NCBI GenBank assembly: GCA_031254735.1
Contig: JAIRTU010000073.1
Coordinates: 1 to 6,258 of the forward strand
Length of the DNA: 6,258 bases
Source: Bacteroidales bacterium
GTDB lineage: Bacteria > Bacteroidota > Bacteroidia > Bacteroidales > WCHB1-69
Direction of reading: 5' to 3'
Within the stretch, counting starts at the first letter, position 1. Each line of letters opens with the position of its first letter. The notes beneath the pieces are model-generated. The model did no database searches. It was not told where the DNA came from and saw nothing but the letters and a program-made list of their open reading frames with translations. Positions 1 through 5,986 of this stretch are shown here, one piece after another. The translations under genes were made by a program, and so were the position numbers.

Positions 1-5
1 GATCT

Positions 6-26
6 TTAATTGTCAATCGTTAATGA
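6..26. repeat. 7-bp phased short repeat, 3 units
   Basis: Three consecutive 7-mers, TTAATTG, TCAATCG and TTAATGA, share a pattern that is the reverse complement of the NNAYTRA pattern at 777-797 and 5868-5925. The last unit overlaps the first bases of the terminator stem. No coding or regulatory role is evident. Confidence 0.45.
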
Positions 27-60
27 CGCTCTGCCGTTTTGGTGGGGCGTCTTTGTTTTT
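25..60 (+). terminator. Rho-independent terminator of a plus-strand gene outside the window
   Basis: Bases 25-35 (GACGCTCTGCC) pair with 41-51 (GGTGGGGCGTC) around a GTTTT loop. In plus-strand RNA this gives 11 pairs, three of them G-U wobbles, followed directly by TTTGTTTTT at 52-60. The wobbles work as pairs only in plus-strand RNA, which supports that direction. No gene lies between the window edge and this hairpin, so it most likely ends a gene to the left. It would then converge on the minus-strand unit ending at 796-820. Confidence 0.7.
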
Positions 61-84
61 CCTTGTGTCTTCTTTGTGAGGAAA

Positions 85-105
85 AATTACGAATGACGAA
101 TTACG
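85..105. repeat. 7-bp tandem repeat AATTACG x3
   Basis: AATTACG, AATGACG and AATTACG follow one another without gaps (85-91, 92-98, 99-105). Its sequence differs from the NNAYTRA 7-mers but the period is the same. It sits just outside the left bracket element. Confidence 0.55.
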
Positions 106-112
106 GTGCAAT

Positions 113-172
113 TGTCTGAACGGTGATTCTGTCTGAACTGTGATTTATATGATTAATGTGATTTGTGTGATT
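113..172 (+). repeat. 9-bp phased GATT element, copy 1 (plus orientation)
   Basis: A 17-bp head segment TGTCTGAACNGTGATTY occurs twice in tandem (113-129 and 130-146). It is followed by GATT motifs starting at 142, 151, 160 and 169, an exact 9-bp period. Bases 130-148 (TGTCTGAACTGTGATTTAT) are identical to 5801-5819. The outer edge GCAATTGTCT (108-117) is an exact inverted match to AGACAATTGC at 766-775, so this copy and copy 3 bracket the two 23-bp arrays. Confidence 0.8.
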
Positions 173-210
173 ATTTTTAATGAACACTTTTCTAAGGACG
201 CCAAGTATTA

Positions 211-393
211 CCTTTGTTGACTGCCACACCTTACCTTTATCGACTGTCGAATATTCCCTTTATCGACTGTCGAATATTCCCTTTATCGACCGTCGAATAT
301 TCCCTTTATCGACTGTCGAATATTCCCTTTATCGACTGTCGAATATTCCTTTTATCGACTGTCGAATATTCCCTTTATCGACTGTCGAATATT
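211..393 (+). repeat. Tandem array A, 23-bp period, about 8 units
   Basis: Seven units start at 241, 264, 287, 310, 333, 356 and 379, exactly 23 bp apart. A diverged unit precedes them (in register at 218-240). Each regular unit holds the interrupted palindrome TCGAC-T-GTCGA overlapping the palindrome GAATATTC, joined by CCCTTTA. The few changes among regular units (centre T to C near 291, one C to T near 349) leave the TCGAC/GTCGA arms intact. Because 23 is not a multiple of three, open frames across the array are read-through products, not evidence for a protein. There are no spacers, so this is not CRISPR. The first, diverged unit resembles array B in reverse complement. Confidence 0.95.
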
Positions 394-413
394 TTCTGTT
401 ATAAAAAGACACC

Positions 414-597
414 GGTAAGGAGTGGGAGGACACTCCAAGGTAAGGCGCGGCAGGCACGCAAGGTAATGCGTGGCAGGCACGCAAGGTAATGCGTGGCAGG
501 CACGCAAGGTAATGCGTGGCAGGCACGCAAGGTAATGCGCGGCAGGCACGCAAGGTAATGCGCGGCAGGCACGCAAGGTAATGCGCGGCAGGCACGC
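414..597 (-). repeat. Tandem array B, 23-bp period, about 8 units
   Basis: GGCAGGCACGC recurs at 449, 472, 495, 518, 541, 564 and 587, exactly 23 bp apart, linked by AAGGTAATGCGY. A diverged unit of 25 bp precedes them at 414-438. The units contain the inverted repeat TGCGTG-GCAGG-CACGCA. In three units the left arm is TGCGCG, and the seventh dyad ends in CACGCC. Read on the minus strand, the unit frame (TTACCTT, arm, CCTGC, arm) lines up with array A, so the two arrays point toward each other across a 20-base gap (394-413). Long open frames here, on either strand, simply reflect the absence of stop codons in the repeat. Confidence 0.95.
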
Positions 598-626
598 CAA
601 AACATTGCCCTTAACCTGCCCCTAAA

Positions 627-647
627 TCCCCTAAAGGGGACTTTTTT
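627..647 (+). terminator. Orphan terminator-like hairpin
   Basis: TCCCC (627-631) pairs with GGGGA (636-640) around TAAA, followed by CTTTTTT. The form is that of a small rho-independent terminator on the plus strand, yet no plus-strand gene precedes it, only arrays A and B. CCCCTAAA also occurs twice in a row (619-635), so it may be part of another dispersed repeat rather than a working terminator. Confidence 0.4.
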
Positions 648-727
648 GCTGTACTTTTCGCCGTAGGCAATACATATTAATAGAAATTGACAACCGGATA
701 ATTTCATAAACATCGTAGATGTTTCAT

Positions 728-770
728 AATCATAATAATCTCATTAATCCCATAAATCCCAGTTTAGACA
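728..770 (-). repeat. 9-bp phased GATT element, copy 3 (minus orientation)
   Basis: AATC motifs start at 728, 737, 746 and 755, an exact 9-bp period, followed by the inverted head segment ATAAATCCCAGTTTAGACA (752-770). On the minus strand the head matches copy 1 at 17 of 19 positions. It closes the left block as the inverted partner of copy 1. The stretch between it and the orphan hairpin (648-727) shows nothing I can identify. Confidence 0.8.
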
Positions 771-776
771 ATTGCG

Positions 777-797
777 TCACTAACAATTGACCATTAA
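777..797. repeat. 7-bp phased short repeat, 3 units
   Basis: TCACTAA, CAATTGA and CCATTAA follow one another and fit NNAYTRA. The repeat lies between bracket copy 3 and the operon terminator, and it belongs to the same pattern as the longer run at 5868-5925. Confidence 0.45.
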
Positions 798-820
798 AAA
801 ATCCCCAAGAAGGGGATTAA
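796..820 (-). terminator. Rho-independent terminator of the minus-strand unit
   Basis: Bases 800-806 (AATCCCC) pair perfectly with 812-818 (GGGGATT) around a 5-base loop. Read on the minus strand, the stem runs into TTTTTT (801-796). It lies about 35 bases past the stop codon of the 785-aa gene, which fits the end of that transcript. The plus-strand side has no T-run, so it is directional. Confidence 0.85.
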
Positions 821-854
821 TTCGTCAAAGTATTTTCTCTTTGCAGGAGACGCT

Positions 855-3212
855 TTATCGCTTAATGATTTTTTCCACTTTTATTATTTGATTGTCTTTC
901 CTGATTTGCAAGAAATACAATCCTGCGGAAACAGTATTTACATTGAATAATACCGATTGGTCGGTTACATGTTGCGAGTTCAGCATTTTTCCCGCCACAT
1001 CATACAATAGAATATCTACACTGCCAAAGAGTTCCTGTTCAAACAGGATATTTACATTATCTGTTGCGGGATTGGGATACACTTTAATGGTGTTTTTCAA
1101 CGGCAGCGACGCCATGCTGTTGACGTCTGTCAAGATGAGTAAACTGTCTTTCCTTTCTCTGCCGCAATTGTCGAAAACCTTTACAAAGAGCTTTCCTGTC
1201 GCATTTTCTTCAATAGACACATCTACCGAAGTACCGCTGTTGTCGCCAATTATCAACCATGGATTTTCTACTTCCCACTCGTATGCAACCGCATTATCCA
1301 CAGGGTTGATCGAGTAAGTATATGTGCCAAATTCCGCAATGAGCGATTCTCCCCTGATATTTTCCATCGCACCCAACGCATTGCAATAACGGATAGATAA
1401 CGAAACGGTTTGTGTGTGATCAACGCTGTCTGAATCGAACGCTTTCACCGACAGAATGCCCGAACCTGTATCCGATATGTTCAACGAGATTTGATTTCCC
1501 TCTCCGATGATCTCCCATTGGTTATCACCGGCAATTTCCCAAAGATAAGAACCGGCATTTGTTACAGGAAACACACGATAGGTGTAATTTCCAAATTGGT
1601 CAACAAACATATCGCCTTGAATGTCGTCTATCTCGCCCAACATGGTTGGAGACGTTTCTAAACGTATGGAATCTTTGGAATAACATACTCTATTGGAATG
1701 AACGGCATACATATACAACGTTGCACTTCCGGTATCTCGAACATGAACGGCAACCTGTCTGTCTTGCTCCGATCCCTCTATCGCCCAGCCGCTGTTGCTT
1801 CCCTCCAACTGCCAAAAATAATAAGCAGCGTTTGGCACTTGGTCGACAGTATAAATATGTACGCCTGCCTCTTCGATCAAGGTATTTCCTGTTATATTTC
1901 CCACAGGGTCAGGACTGTCGTATATTTCCAAATGCAGCACAACAAGGCTGTCTCCGCCCAACGCCGAAGTGAAAAGATGTTCATATCTTCCGCTTTCGGT
2001 GTAAACAGTGTTGTTGTAGGTAAAAGAACCGCATGCCGCCGTATCTATTTCTAAAAGCGTGATAAAATTATCTCCTACGGCTGCACTAAAATTAAACGCA
2101 GGTTTGGAATAATACGCCGCATTGTACATTGCACCATTGCCGTAATCGACCGTGTCTGTCGCATACCGAATACCCATATCTTCCATGAGGAAAGAATTAT
2201 AACCGTAAGCGTCCCACATAACTTCGGCTTTGGGATAAAGATTGTAATCCCACGTCCGCACGTCTAAACGGTTCATGTTTATGGTCTCGGACACGAGGGT
2301 GTTCGGATAGGTCAATGTCAGTTTTGAAATGGTATCATCTACATTATAATCATAGCCCGGAATATATTTCATCAACACGCCGGTAACCGAACCCGGTTCA
2401 ACCTCAAACCCTTCGTTGGGAATGCCGCAGGAAATAATTTTCCCGCTGATAAAACCGGGTGGAACAACAATGCTGTCGGCAGGCGATAGAATATAATCGA
2501 CAACCAAACAGTTTTGTGCCTTGGGTTTTGTGGCATAACCGCCTTTTGGGTGGATAGGATTGCTGTATTCCACAACAGGAGACAATCCGTGTCGATAATT
2601 GTTCTGGAAAAGAAAAGCAAGCGTATAATATTCATCGGGATTAACTCCCGGATAATACAAATCGTGCGAGAAAATATAAAAACGCAAAGTGTCGGGACTT
2701 GCAGGATTGTAATTGGCAATACGATAGTCGATAACCGTAGTTATGGTATCTATTTTGTAGCCGTAATATGTATTCTCCGTTGAAAAAAGACCGTCTACTC
2801 TATTGGAGTCGAAACTTTTGGAATAAGGATCAAAGATAAACCCCGTTGCAGCAAAATTGACCTGCTCGGAGTTTAGCGAAGATAAATTGGTGTATTCCAA
2901 AAAAGAAAATGCCAACGAATCGGGAAATAAACGAATAGAACCACCAATTTTTACATTATTATTTATCTCCAAATAAGCAAAAGACAAATTGGAAACAAGT
3001 ACAGGTTGAGAATAATTCACATTGCCTTTATGAGCCGGTTTTTTATGTTTGGCAACATGTTGATTGTTTTCTTTCTTTATCAGGGAGGCGTCTATTCGCT
3101 CATTCGCCGGTTGTTTGGAGGAAACAACAACATCTCTCAAACCATTATATTGTTGAGCATTTACGCAGAAAACAGCACTCAACAGGATCAGCAAGACAGG
3201 TATTTTTTTCAT
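855..3212 (-). CDS. T9SS-exported protein with PKD-like repeats and C-terminal sorting domain
   Basis: A 785-aa exported protein of unknown function. Residues 1-19 form a signal peptide (MKK, then a hydrophobic core) with likely cleavage at VNA-QQ. A Lys/His-rich linker follows at about 46-63. Residues about 68-385 look beta-rich and are unrecognised. Residues 388-431 (TAACGSFTYNNTVYTESG onward) resemble a short repeat common in Bacteroidota surface proteins, but the usual second Cys (GCDS) is GGDS here. Three PKD-like repeats of about 87 residues follow at about 434-520, 524-609 and 612-697, sharing a pattern like YTYxVxPVxNAxxYxWE. Residues about 704-785 are a type A T9SS sorting domain (VYPNPATDN, GLYFLQI, KIIKR end), so the mature protein should cross the outer membrane and be cell-attached or released. 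The leader is AT-rich without a Shine-Dalgarno sequence. The start lies 80 bases after kamE with no terminator between, so co-transcription is possible; a weak CACATTTG box at 3258-3265 could give its own promoter. The export call is firm; any adhesin role is inference. Confidence 0.93.
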   Translation of the reverse strand: MKKIPVLLILLSAVFCVNAQQYNGLRDVVVSSKQPANERIDASLIKKENNQHVAKHKKPAHKGNVNYSQPVLVSNLSFAYLEINNNVKIGGSIRLFPDSLAFSFLEYTNLSSLNSEQVNFAATGFIFDPYSKSFDSNRVDGLFSTENTYYGYKIDTITTVIDYRIANYNPASPDTLRFYIFSHDLYYPGVNPDEYYTLAFLFQNNYRHGLSPVVEYSNPIHPKGGYATKPKAQNCLVVDYILSPADSIVVPPGFISGKIISCGIPNEGFEVEPGSVTGVLMKYIPGYDYNVDDTISKLTLTYPNTLVSETINMNRLDVRTWDYNLYPKAEVMWDAYGYNSFLMEDMGIRYATDTVDYGNGAMYNAAYYSKPAFNFSAAVGDNFITLLEIDTAACGSFTYNNTVYTESGRYEHLFTSALGGDSLVVLHLEIYDSPDPVGNITGNTLIEEAGVHIYTVDQVPNAAYYFWQLEGSNSGWAIEGSEQDRQVAVHVRDTGSATLYMYAVHSNRVCYSKDSIRLETSPTMLGEIDDIQGDMFVDQFGNYTYRVFPVTNAGSYLWEIAGDNQWEIIGEGNQISLNISDTGSGILSVKAFDSDSVDHTQTVSLSIRYCNALGAMENIRGESLIAEFGTYTYSINPVDNAVAYEWEVENPWLIIGDNSGTSVDVSIEENATGKLFVKVFDNCGRERKDSLLILTDVNSMASLPLKNTIKVYPNPATDNVNILFEQELFGSVDILLYDVAGKMLNSQHVTDQSVLFNVNTVSAGLYFLQIRKDNQIIKVEKIIKR

Positions 3213-3292
3213 TTTAGTATTTATTTATTTCTAAATTTGTTTATAGACAGATAACTGCAAATGTGTTCTCTTTATTATATCGCACAGCATGT

Positions 3293-4081
3293 TTATTCAT
3301 TTATCCGTCTGTCCATTTCCTGAGCAATATACGAAGCAACATCATCGGCGTAGCTGTTCATGCCAAACCCTGCATCGTATCCCAATTCTTTGGCAAGTTC
3401 ATAGGTAATACGCGGTCCTCCGCAGATAAGTATTATTTTATCGCGCAGCCCTTCGGCTTCCAACATCTCTACCAATTCGGTCATGTTTTTGATGTGAACA
3501 TCTTTTTGCGTTACCGTTTGAGAAACCAACAGTGCATCGGCGTTTATCTCAATGGCTTTTGCAATAAAATCTTCGTTAGAAACCTGACTGCCCATGTTGA
3601 GTGCTTCAAACATTTCGTAACGTTCCAAGCCGTAATGTCCCGCATAACCTTTCATATTCATAATCGCATCGATGCCAACGGTATGAGCGTCAGTTCCGGT
3701 GCTTGCCCCGACAATGACGATTTTCCGTCCGATATGTTCTTTTATGTATGCGTCTGTTTCTTTCATGTCCATAACCGTAGATTCTACTTTGGGAACATGA
3801 ATAGCCGTATAATCCACCGTATGAACACTTGATCCGTAACAGTTGAAAAACGTAAATCCGTTGGTCAATTGTTTATAATAAACCACTTGCGGATTTTCAA
3901 ACCCCATTTTTCTAAGCAATTGCTTGGCAGCTTCCACCGCTTCGTCGTTGCAGGGAAGAGGGAGTGTGAAACTGATTTGTGTTTTTCCGTCGTTCATGGT
4001 GTCGCCGTAGGGCTTTACCTTTTTCAGGTTTAAGTTTTGATCAAAATCGCGTTGTTCTGTTGAATATAATCCGCTGCTCAT
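3293..4081 (-). CDS. kamE: Lysine 5,6-aminomutase, beta (cobalamin-binding) subunit
   Basis: This 262-aa cytosolic subunit binds adenosylcobalamin and, with KamD, moves the terminal amino group of beta-lysine or D-lysine to C5. The N-terminal part (about 1-100) opens MSSGLYS and contains KPYGDTMNDGKTQISFTLPL. A Rossmann-like B12 domain follows from about 119. The base-off/His-on motif DAHTVG is at 131-136, placing the cobalt-ligand His at 133. Lys144 in MNMKGYAGHYGLERYE corresponds exactly to the lysine that forms the internal aldimine with PLP in the Clostridium sticklandii enzyme (His133/Lys144 beta, from memory). SQTVTQ (188-193) and GGPRI (221-225) complete the cobalamin pocket. Length is that of the family. 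The ATG shares its A with the kamD stop (TAATG) and has a strong AGGAGG upstream, indicating translational coupling. No key residue is missing. Ornithine 4,5-aminomutase is less likely because its large subunit is a fused protein. Confidence 0.97.
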   Translation of the reverse strand: MSSGLYSTEQRDFDQNLNLKKVKPYGDTMNDGKTQISFTLPLPCNDEAVEAAKQLLRKMGFENPQVVYYKQLTNGFTFFNCYGSSVHTVDYTAIHVPKVESTVMDMKETDAYIKEHIGRKIVIVGASTGTDAHTVGIDAIMNMKGYAGHYGLERYEMFEALNMGSQVSNEDFIAKAIEINADALLVSQTVTQKDVHIKNMTELVEMLEAEGLRDKIILICGGPRITYELAKELGYDAGFGMNSYADDVASYIAQEMDRRINE

Positions 4082-5640
4082 TATTGTTTTCCTCCTTTCA
4101 TGATAGATATAAACGGGTTGAAATAATTTTCTGTTTTTGCCACTACGCCCGACAGACCTTTTCCGCCTGTTTTCGAGCGTTTAATATCGGCGAAGATACC
4201 TTTTTCCAAAGCGTTGAAAAGTCCTTCTTTTTCTATGTTGCTCAACAACAGAAACGCTTCGTCCAACACGAATTGCGCCCTCTTGCGTATGATGCCATTT
4301 TCTTTAAATTCTACTTCGTCGCCTATGTTTTTCATATTATTAAAAATATATTTAGCATTTTCGATAGCCAAATATCTGTCGGACATAAAAGGCGTGTGAA
4401 CAGCCTCCGTAATCATTCCCAACAGTTGAAGTCCTTGTCCTGTCCAGATGGCGATCTCGTTGAACAAAGCATTTTGAATTTGTCCTTTAAAAATATTTCC
4501 TGTCATAAATTTGGTAGGCGGCATATATTTCAGCGGAGAGCGAGGGAAAATTTCGCGGGTCATTTGTGCCTGTGCCAACTCGTACAAGAATCCGTTTTCC
4601 AAGTCGGGATTCATCTCAAAAGCATGTCCCAAGCCCATTTGTTCTTCGGGCATTCCGGCAAGCAACGCCAACTGTTCGTTGATCAAATCCGAAGCCAACA
4701 CCGTATGAGCCTGTTCAAACGCATCGGCGGTGGTCAAATAATTATCTTCTCCGGTATTGATAATCACGCCTGCAAACCCATTGATTATACGCGAAAAATA
4801 TTGGTCAACAATGGTTCGCTGCGGGTTGATGTCTCTAAACAAAATTCCGTACAGCGCATCGTTGAGCATCACGTCCAGACGTTCCAACGCACCCATTGCG
4901 GCAATTTCGGGCATGCACAACCCCGAACAATAATTGCACAGACGAATATATCTGCCGATTTCTTCGCCCACTTCGTCCAAAGCCTTACGCATGATGCGGA
5001 AATTTTCCTGCGTGGCAAACGTGCCGCCAAAGCCTTCGGTGGTAGCACCGTAAGGAACATAATCCAACAAACTCTGCCCTGTGGTTCGGATTACGGCGAT
5101 AATATCAGCACCCTGCCTTGCCGCCGCCTGAGCCTGAATCACATCTTCGTAAATATTTCCTGTGGCAACAATCACATACAGATACGGCTTCGAGCCTTCG
5201 CCGATGGTGGACAGATATTCGTTTCGCCGCTGTACATTTGCCTTTATTTTATCGATGGCAGCCTCTGCCAACGGCTTGACAGCTTCCACAATCTGTTGGC
5301 TCGACCGGATATTTATATGAGTAATATCCAAGGCTTCGCCTGCTATTTTTTCGGCAATCTGTTGCGGTTGCAACCCGAGTTCCAACATGGCATTGCCCAA
5401 ATAGAAAAGCACCCCCCGACTGAGAAGTCCTTTTTCGTGTAAATGTTCCACTACCACATTGGGCAACGGCACTTCGTTTGCATCAACGCCGTCTATGCCG
5501 ATCAAACGGCAGAGCGTTCTTTCAACGGCAACCGTTGTGTACTTGTCTACAAACTCCTGCACGTCCAACGCTATATTGCGGGCTACCTGCTTTGCTTCAT
5601 TCACTTTCTTGAAATCAAGCCCTAACTTGCTATTTGTCAT
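4081..5640 (-). CDS. kamD: Lysine 5,6-aminomutase, alpha (PLP/substrate-binding) subunit
   Basis: This 519-aa cytosolic TIM-barrel subunit holds PLP and the substrate. With KamE it converts L-beta-lysine to 3,5-diaminohexanoate (or D-lysine to 2,5-diaminohexanoate) by a radical mechanism, a step in lysine fermentation to acetate and butyrate. The start (MTNSKLGLDF) fits the family N-terminus and total length is normal. Typical family segments are VERTLCRLIGIDGVD (39-53), AVIRTTGQSLLDYVPYGATT (182-201), LCNYCSGLCMPE (234-245), LYGILFRDIN (263-272) and INTGEDNY (294-301). Recalling the C. sticklandii structure, its PLP or substrate contacts Arg184, Ser189, Ser238, Tyr263, Arg268 and Asp298 all match here with a uniform +1 shift (Arg185, Ser190, Ser239, Tyr264, Arg269, Asp299). 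The leader is AT-rich with no Shine-Dalgarno sequence. It is first in its transcript as far as visible: the 618 bases upstream contain no gene. No frameshift or truncation is seen. Confidence 0.97.
   Translation of the reverse strand: MTNSKLGLDFKKVNEAKQVARNIALDVQEFVDKYTTVAVERTLCRLIGIDGVDANEVPLPNVVVEHLHEKGLLSRGVLFYLGNAMLELGLQPQQIAEKIAGEALDITHINIRSSQQIVEAVKPLAEAAIDKIKANVQRRNEYLSTIGEGSKPYLYVIVATGNIYEDVIQAQAAARQGADIIAVIRTTGQSLLDYVPYGATTEGFGGTFATQENFRIMRKALDEVGEEIGRYIRLCNYCSGLCMPEIAAMGALERLDVMLNDALYGILFRDINPQRTIVDQYFSRIINGFAGVIINTGEDNYLTTADAFEQAHTVLASDLINEQLALLAGMPEEQMGLGHAFEMNPDLENGFLYELAQAQMTREIFPRSPLKYMPPTKFMTGNIFKGQIQNALFNEIAIWTGQGLQLLGMITEAVHTPFMSDRYLAIENAKYIFNNMKNIGDEVEFKENGIIRKRAQFVLDEAFLLLSNIEKEGLFNALEKGIFADIKRSKTGGKGLSGVVAKTENYFNPFISIMKGGKQ
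4091..4096 (-). promoter_or_regulatory. Strong Shine-Dalgarno sequence for kamE, inside kamD
   Basis: Minus-strand AGGAGG lies 9 bases before the kamE ATG, within the kamD codons for the C-terminal KGGKQ. It decides the kamE start together with the TAATG overlap. Such strong sites are uncommon in Bacteroidota, and the other two genes here lack one. It could arise simply from the Gly-Gly codons. Confidence 0.6.
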
Positions 5641-5694
5641 TCTTATGTCTGATTATTTTTTTTAATTATTTTTTCCTTTACCCTCGAAAGCGTG

Positions 5695-5702
5695 CAAATT
5701 TA
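5695..5702 (-). promoter_or_regulatory. Candidate kamD promoter -7 box (TAnnTTTG)
   Basis: Minus-strand TAAATTTG is an exact match to the Bacteroidota -7 consensus TAnnTTTG. It would place the transcription start near 5688, about 48 bases before the kamD ATG. No clean -33 TTTG is visible; the nearest is TTTC about 24 bases upstream. No cobalamin riboswitch can be recognised in the short leader. Confidence 0.45.
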
Positions 5703-5800
5703 CATAAAAAACTTGGACGCACCGCCGAAACCACCGACTAAATTTCATTTTGGGCGATACAAACTACGCTCATGTTACCGGCTAATGACGCATTCCCTTT

Positions 5801-5843
5801 TGTCTGAACTGTGATTTATGGGATTAATGGGATTTTTGGGATT
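5801..5843 (+). repeat. 9-bp phased GATT element, copy 2 (plus orientation)
   Basis: It starts with TGTCTGAACTGTGATTTAT, identical over 19 bases to 130-148, then continues with GATT motifs at 5813, 5822, 5831 and 5840 (exact 9-bp period). It opens the right block as copy 1 opens the left one. The sequence between it and the kamD promoter (5703-5800) shows nothing identifiable. Confidence 0.8.
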
Positions 5844-5867
5844 AGGCTTTTCTGTTATGTTTGTGCG

Positions 5868-5925
5868 TAACTAACCACTTGTCCACTCGTCCACTAACCA
5901 CTGACCACTAACAACTAACCACTAT
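5868..5925 (+). repeat. 7 to 8-bp phased repeat (CCACTAA family)
   Basis: CCACTTGT and CCACTCGT (8 bp each) are followed by CCACTAA, CCACTGA, CCACTAA, CAACTAA and CCACTAT, the last five at a strict 7-bp period from 5891. It fits the NNAYTRA pattern seen at 777-797 and, inverted, at 6-26. A small hairpin-forming TCCC-GCAG-GGGA lies just downstream (5933-5944). Confidence 0.7.
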
Positions 5926-5986
5926 TAATATCTCCCGCAGGGGAAATAATAATAATAGTTAATGACGACAGACGAAACAGCAACGT

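Noticed and set aside
211..393. Iteron-type replication origin or DnaA-box cluster (TTATCGACT in each array A unit)
   Set aside because: The motif differs from the DnaA box TTATNCACA at two positions, the period alone is weak evidence, and there is no replication gene; the context is chromosomal.
211..597. CRISPR array
   Set aside because: Units are directly adjacent at 23 bp with no unique spacers, and no cas gene is present.
180..713. Several short open frames on both strands across the 23-bp arrays
   Set aside because: The repeat lacks stop codons in several frames, so its reading gives 23-residue periodic peptides. Nothing else supports coding.
2372..2719. 115-codon open frame on the minus strand inside the 785-aa gene
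   Set aside because: It lies in another frame of the same strand within a gene that has an intact signal peptide and sorting domain. There is no sign of a frameshift or of an independent start.
3979..5442. 487-codon open frame on the plus strand opposite kamD and the start of kamE
   Set aside because: It is fully antisense to two confidently identified genes, its translation is rich in Phe, Cys and His with no recognisable domain, and it has no promoter or ribosome binding site. It is a shadow of kamD codon bias.
5641..5760. Cobalamin riboswitch upstream of the B12-dependent enzyme
   Set aside because: The likely leader is only about 48 bases and contains no recognisable B12 box or multi-helix structure.
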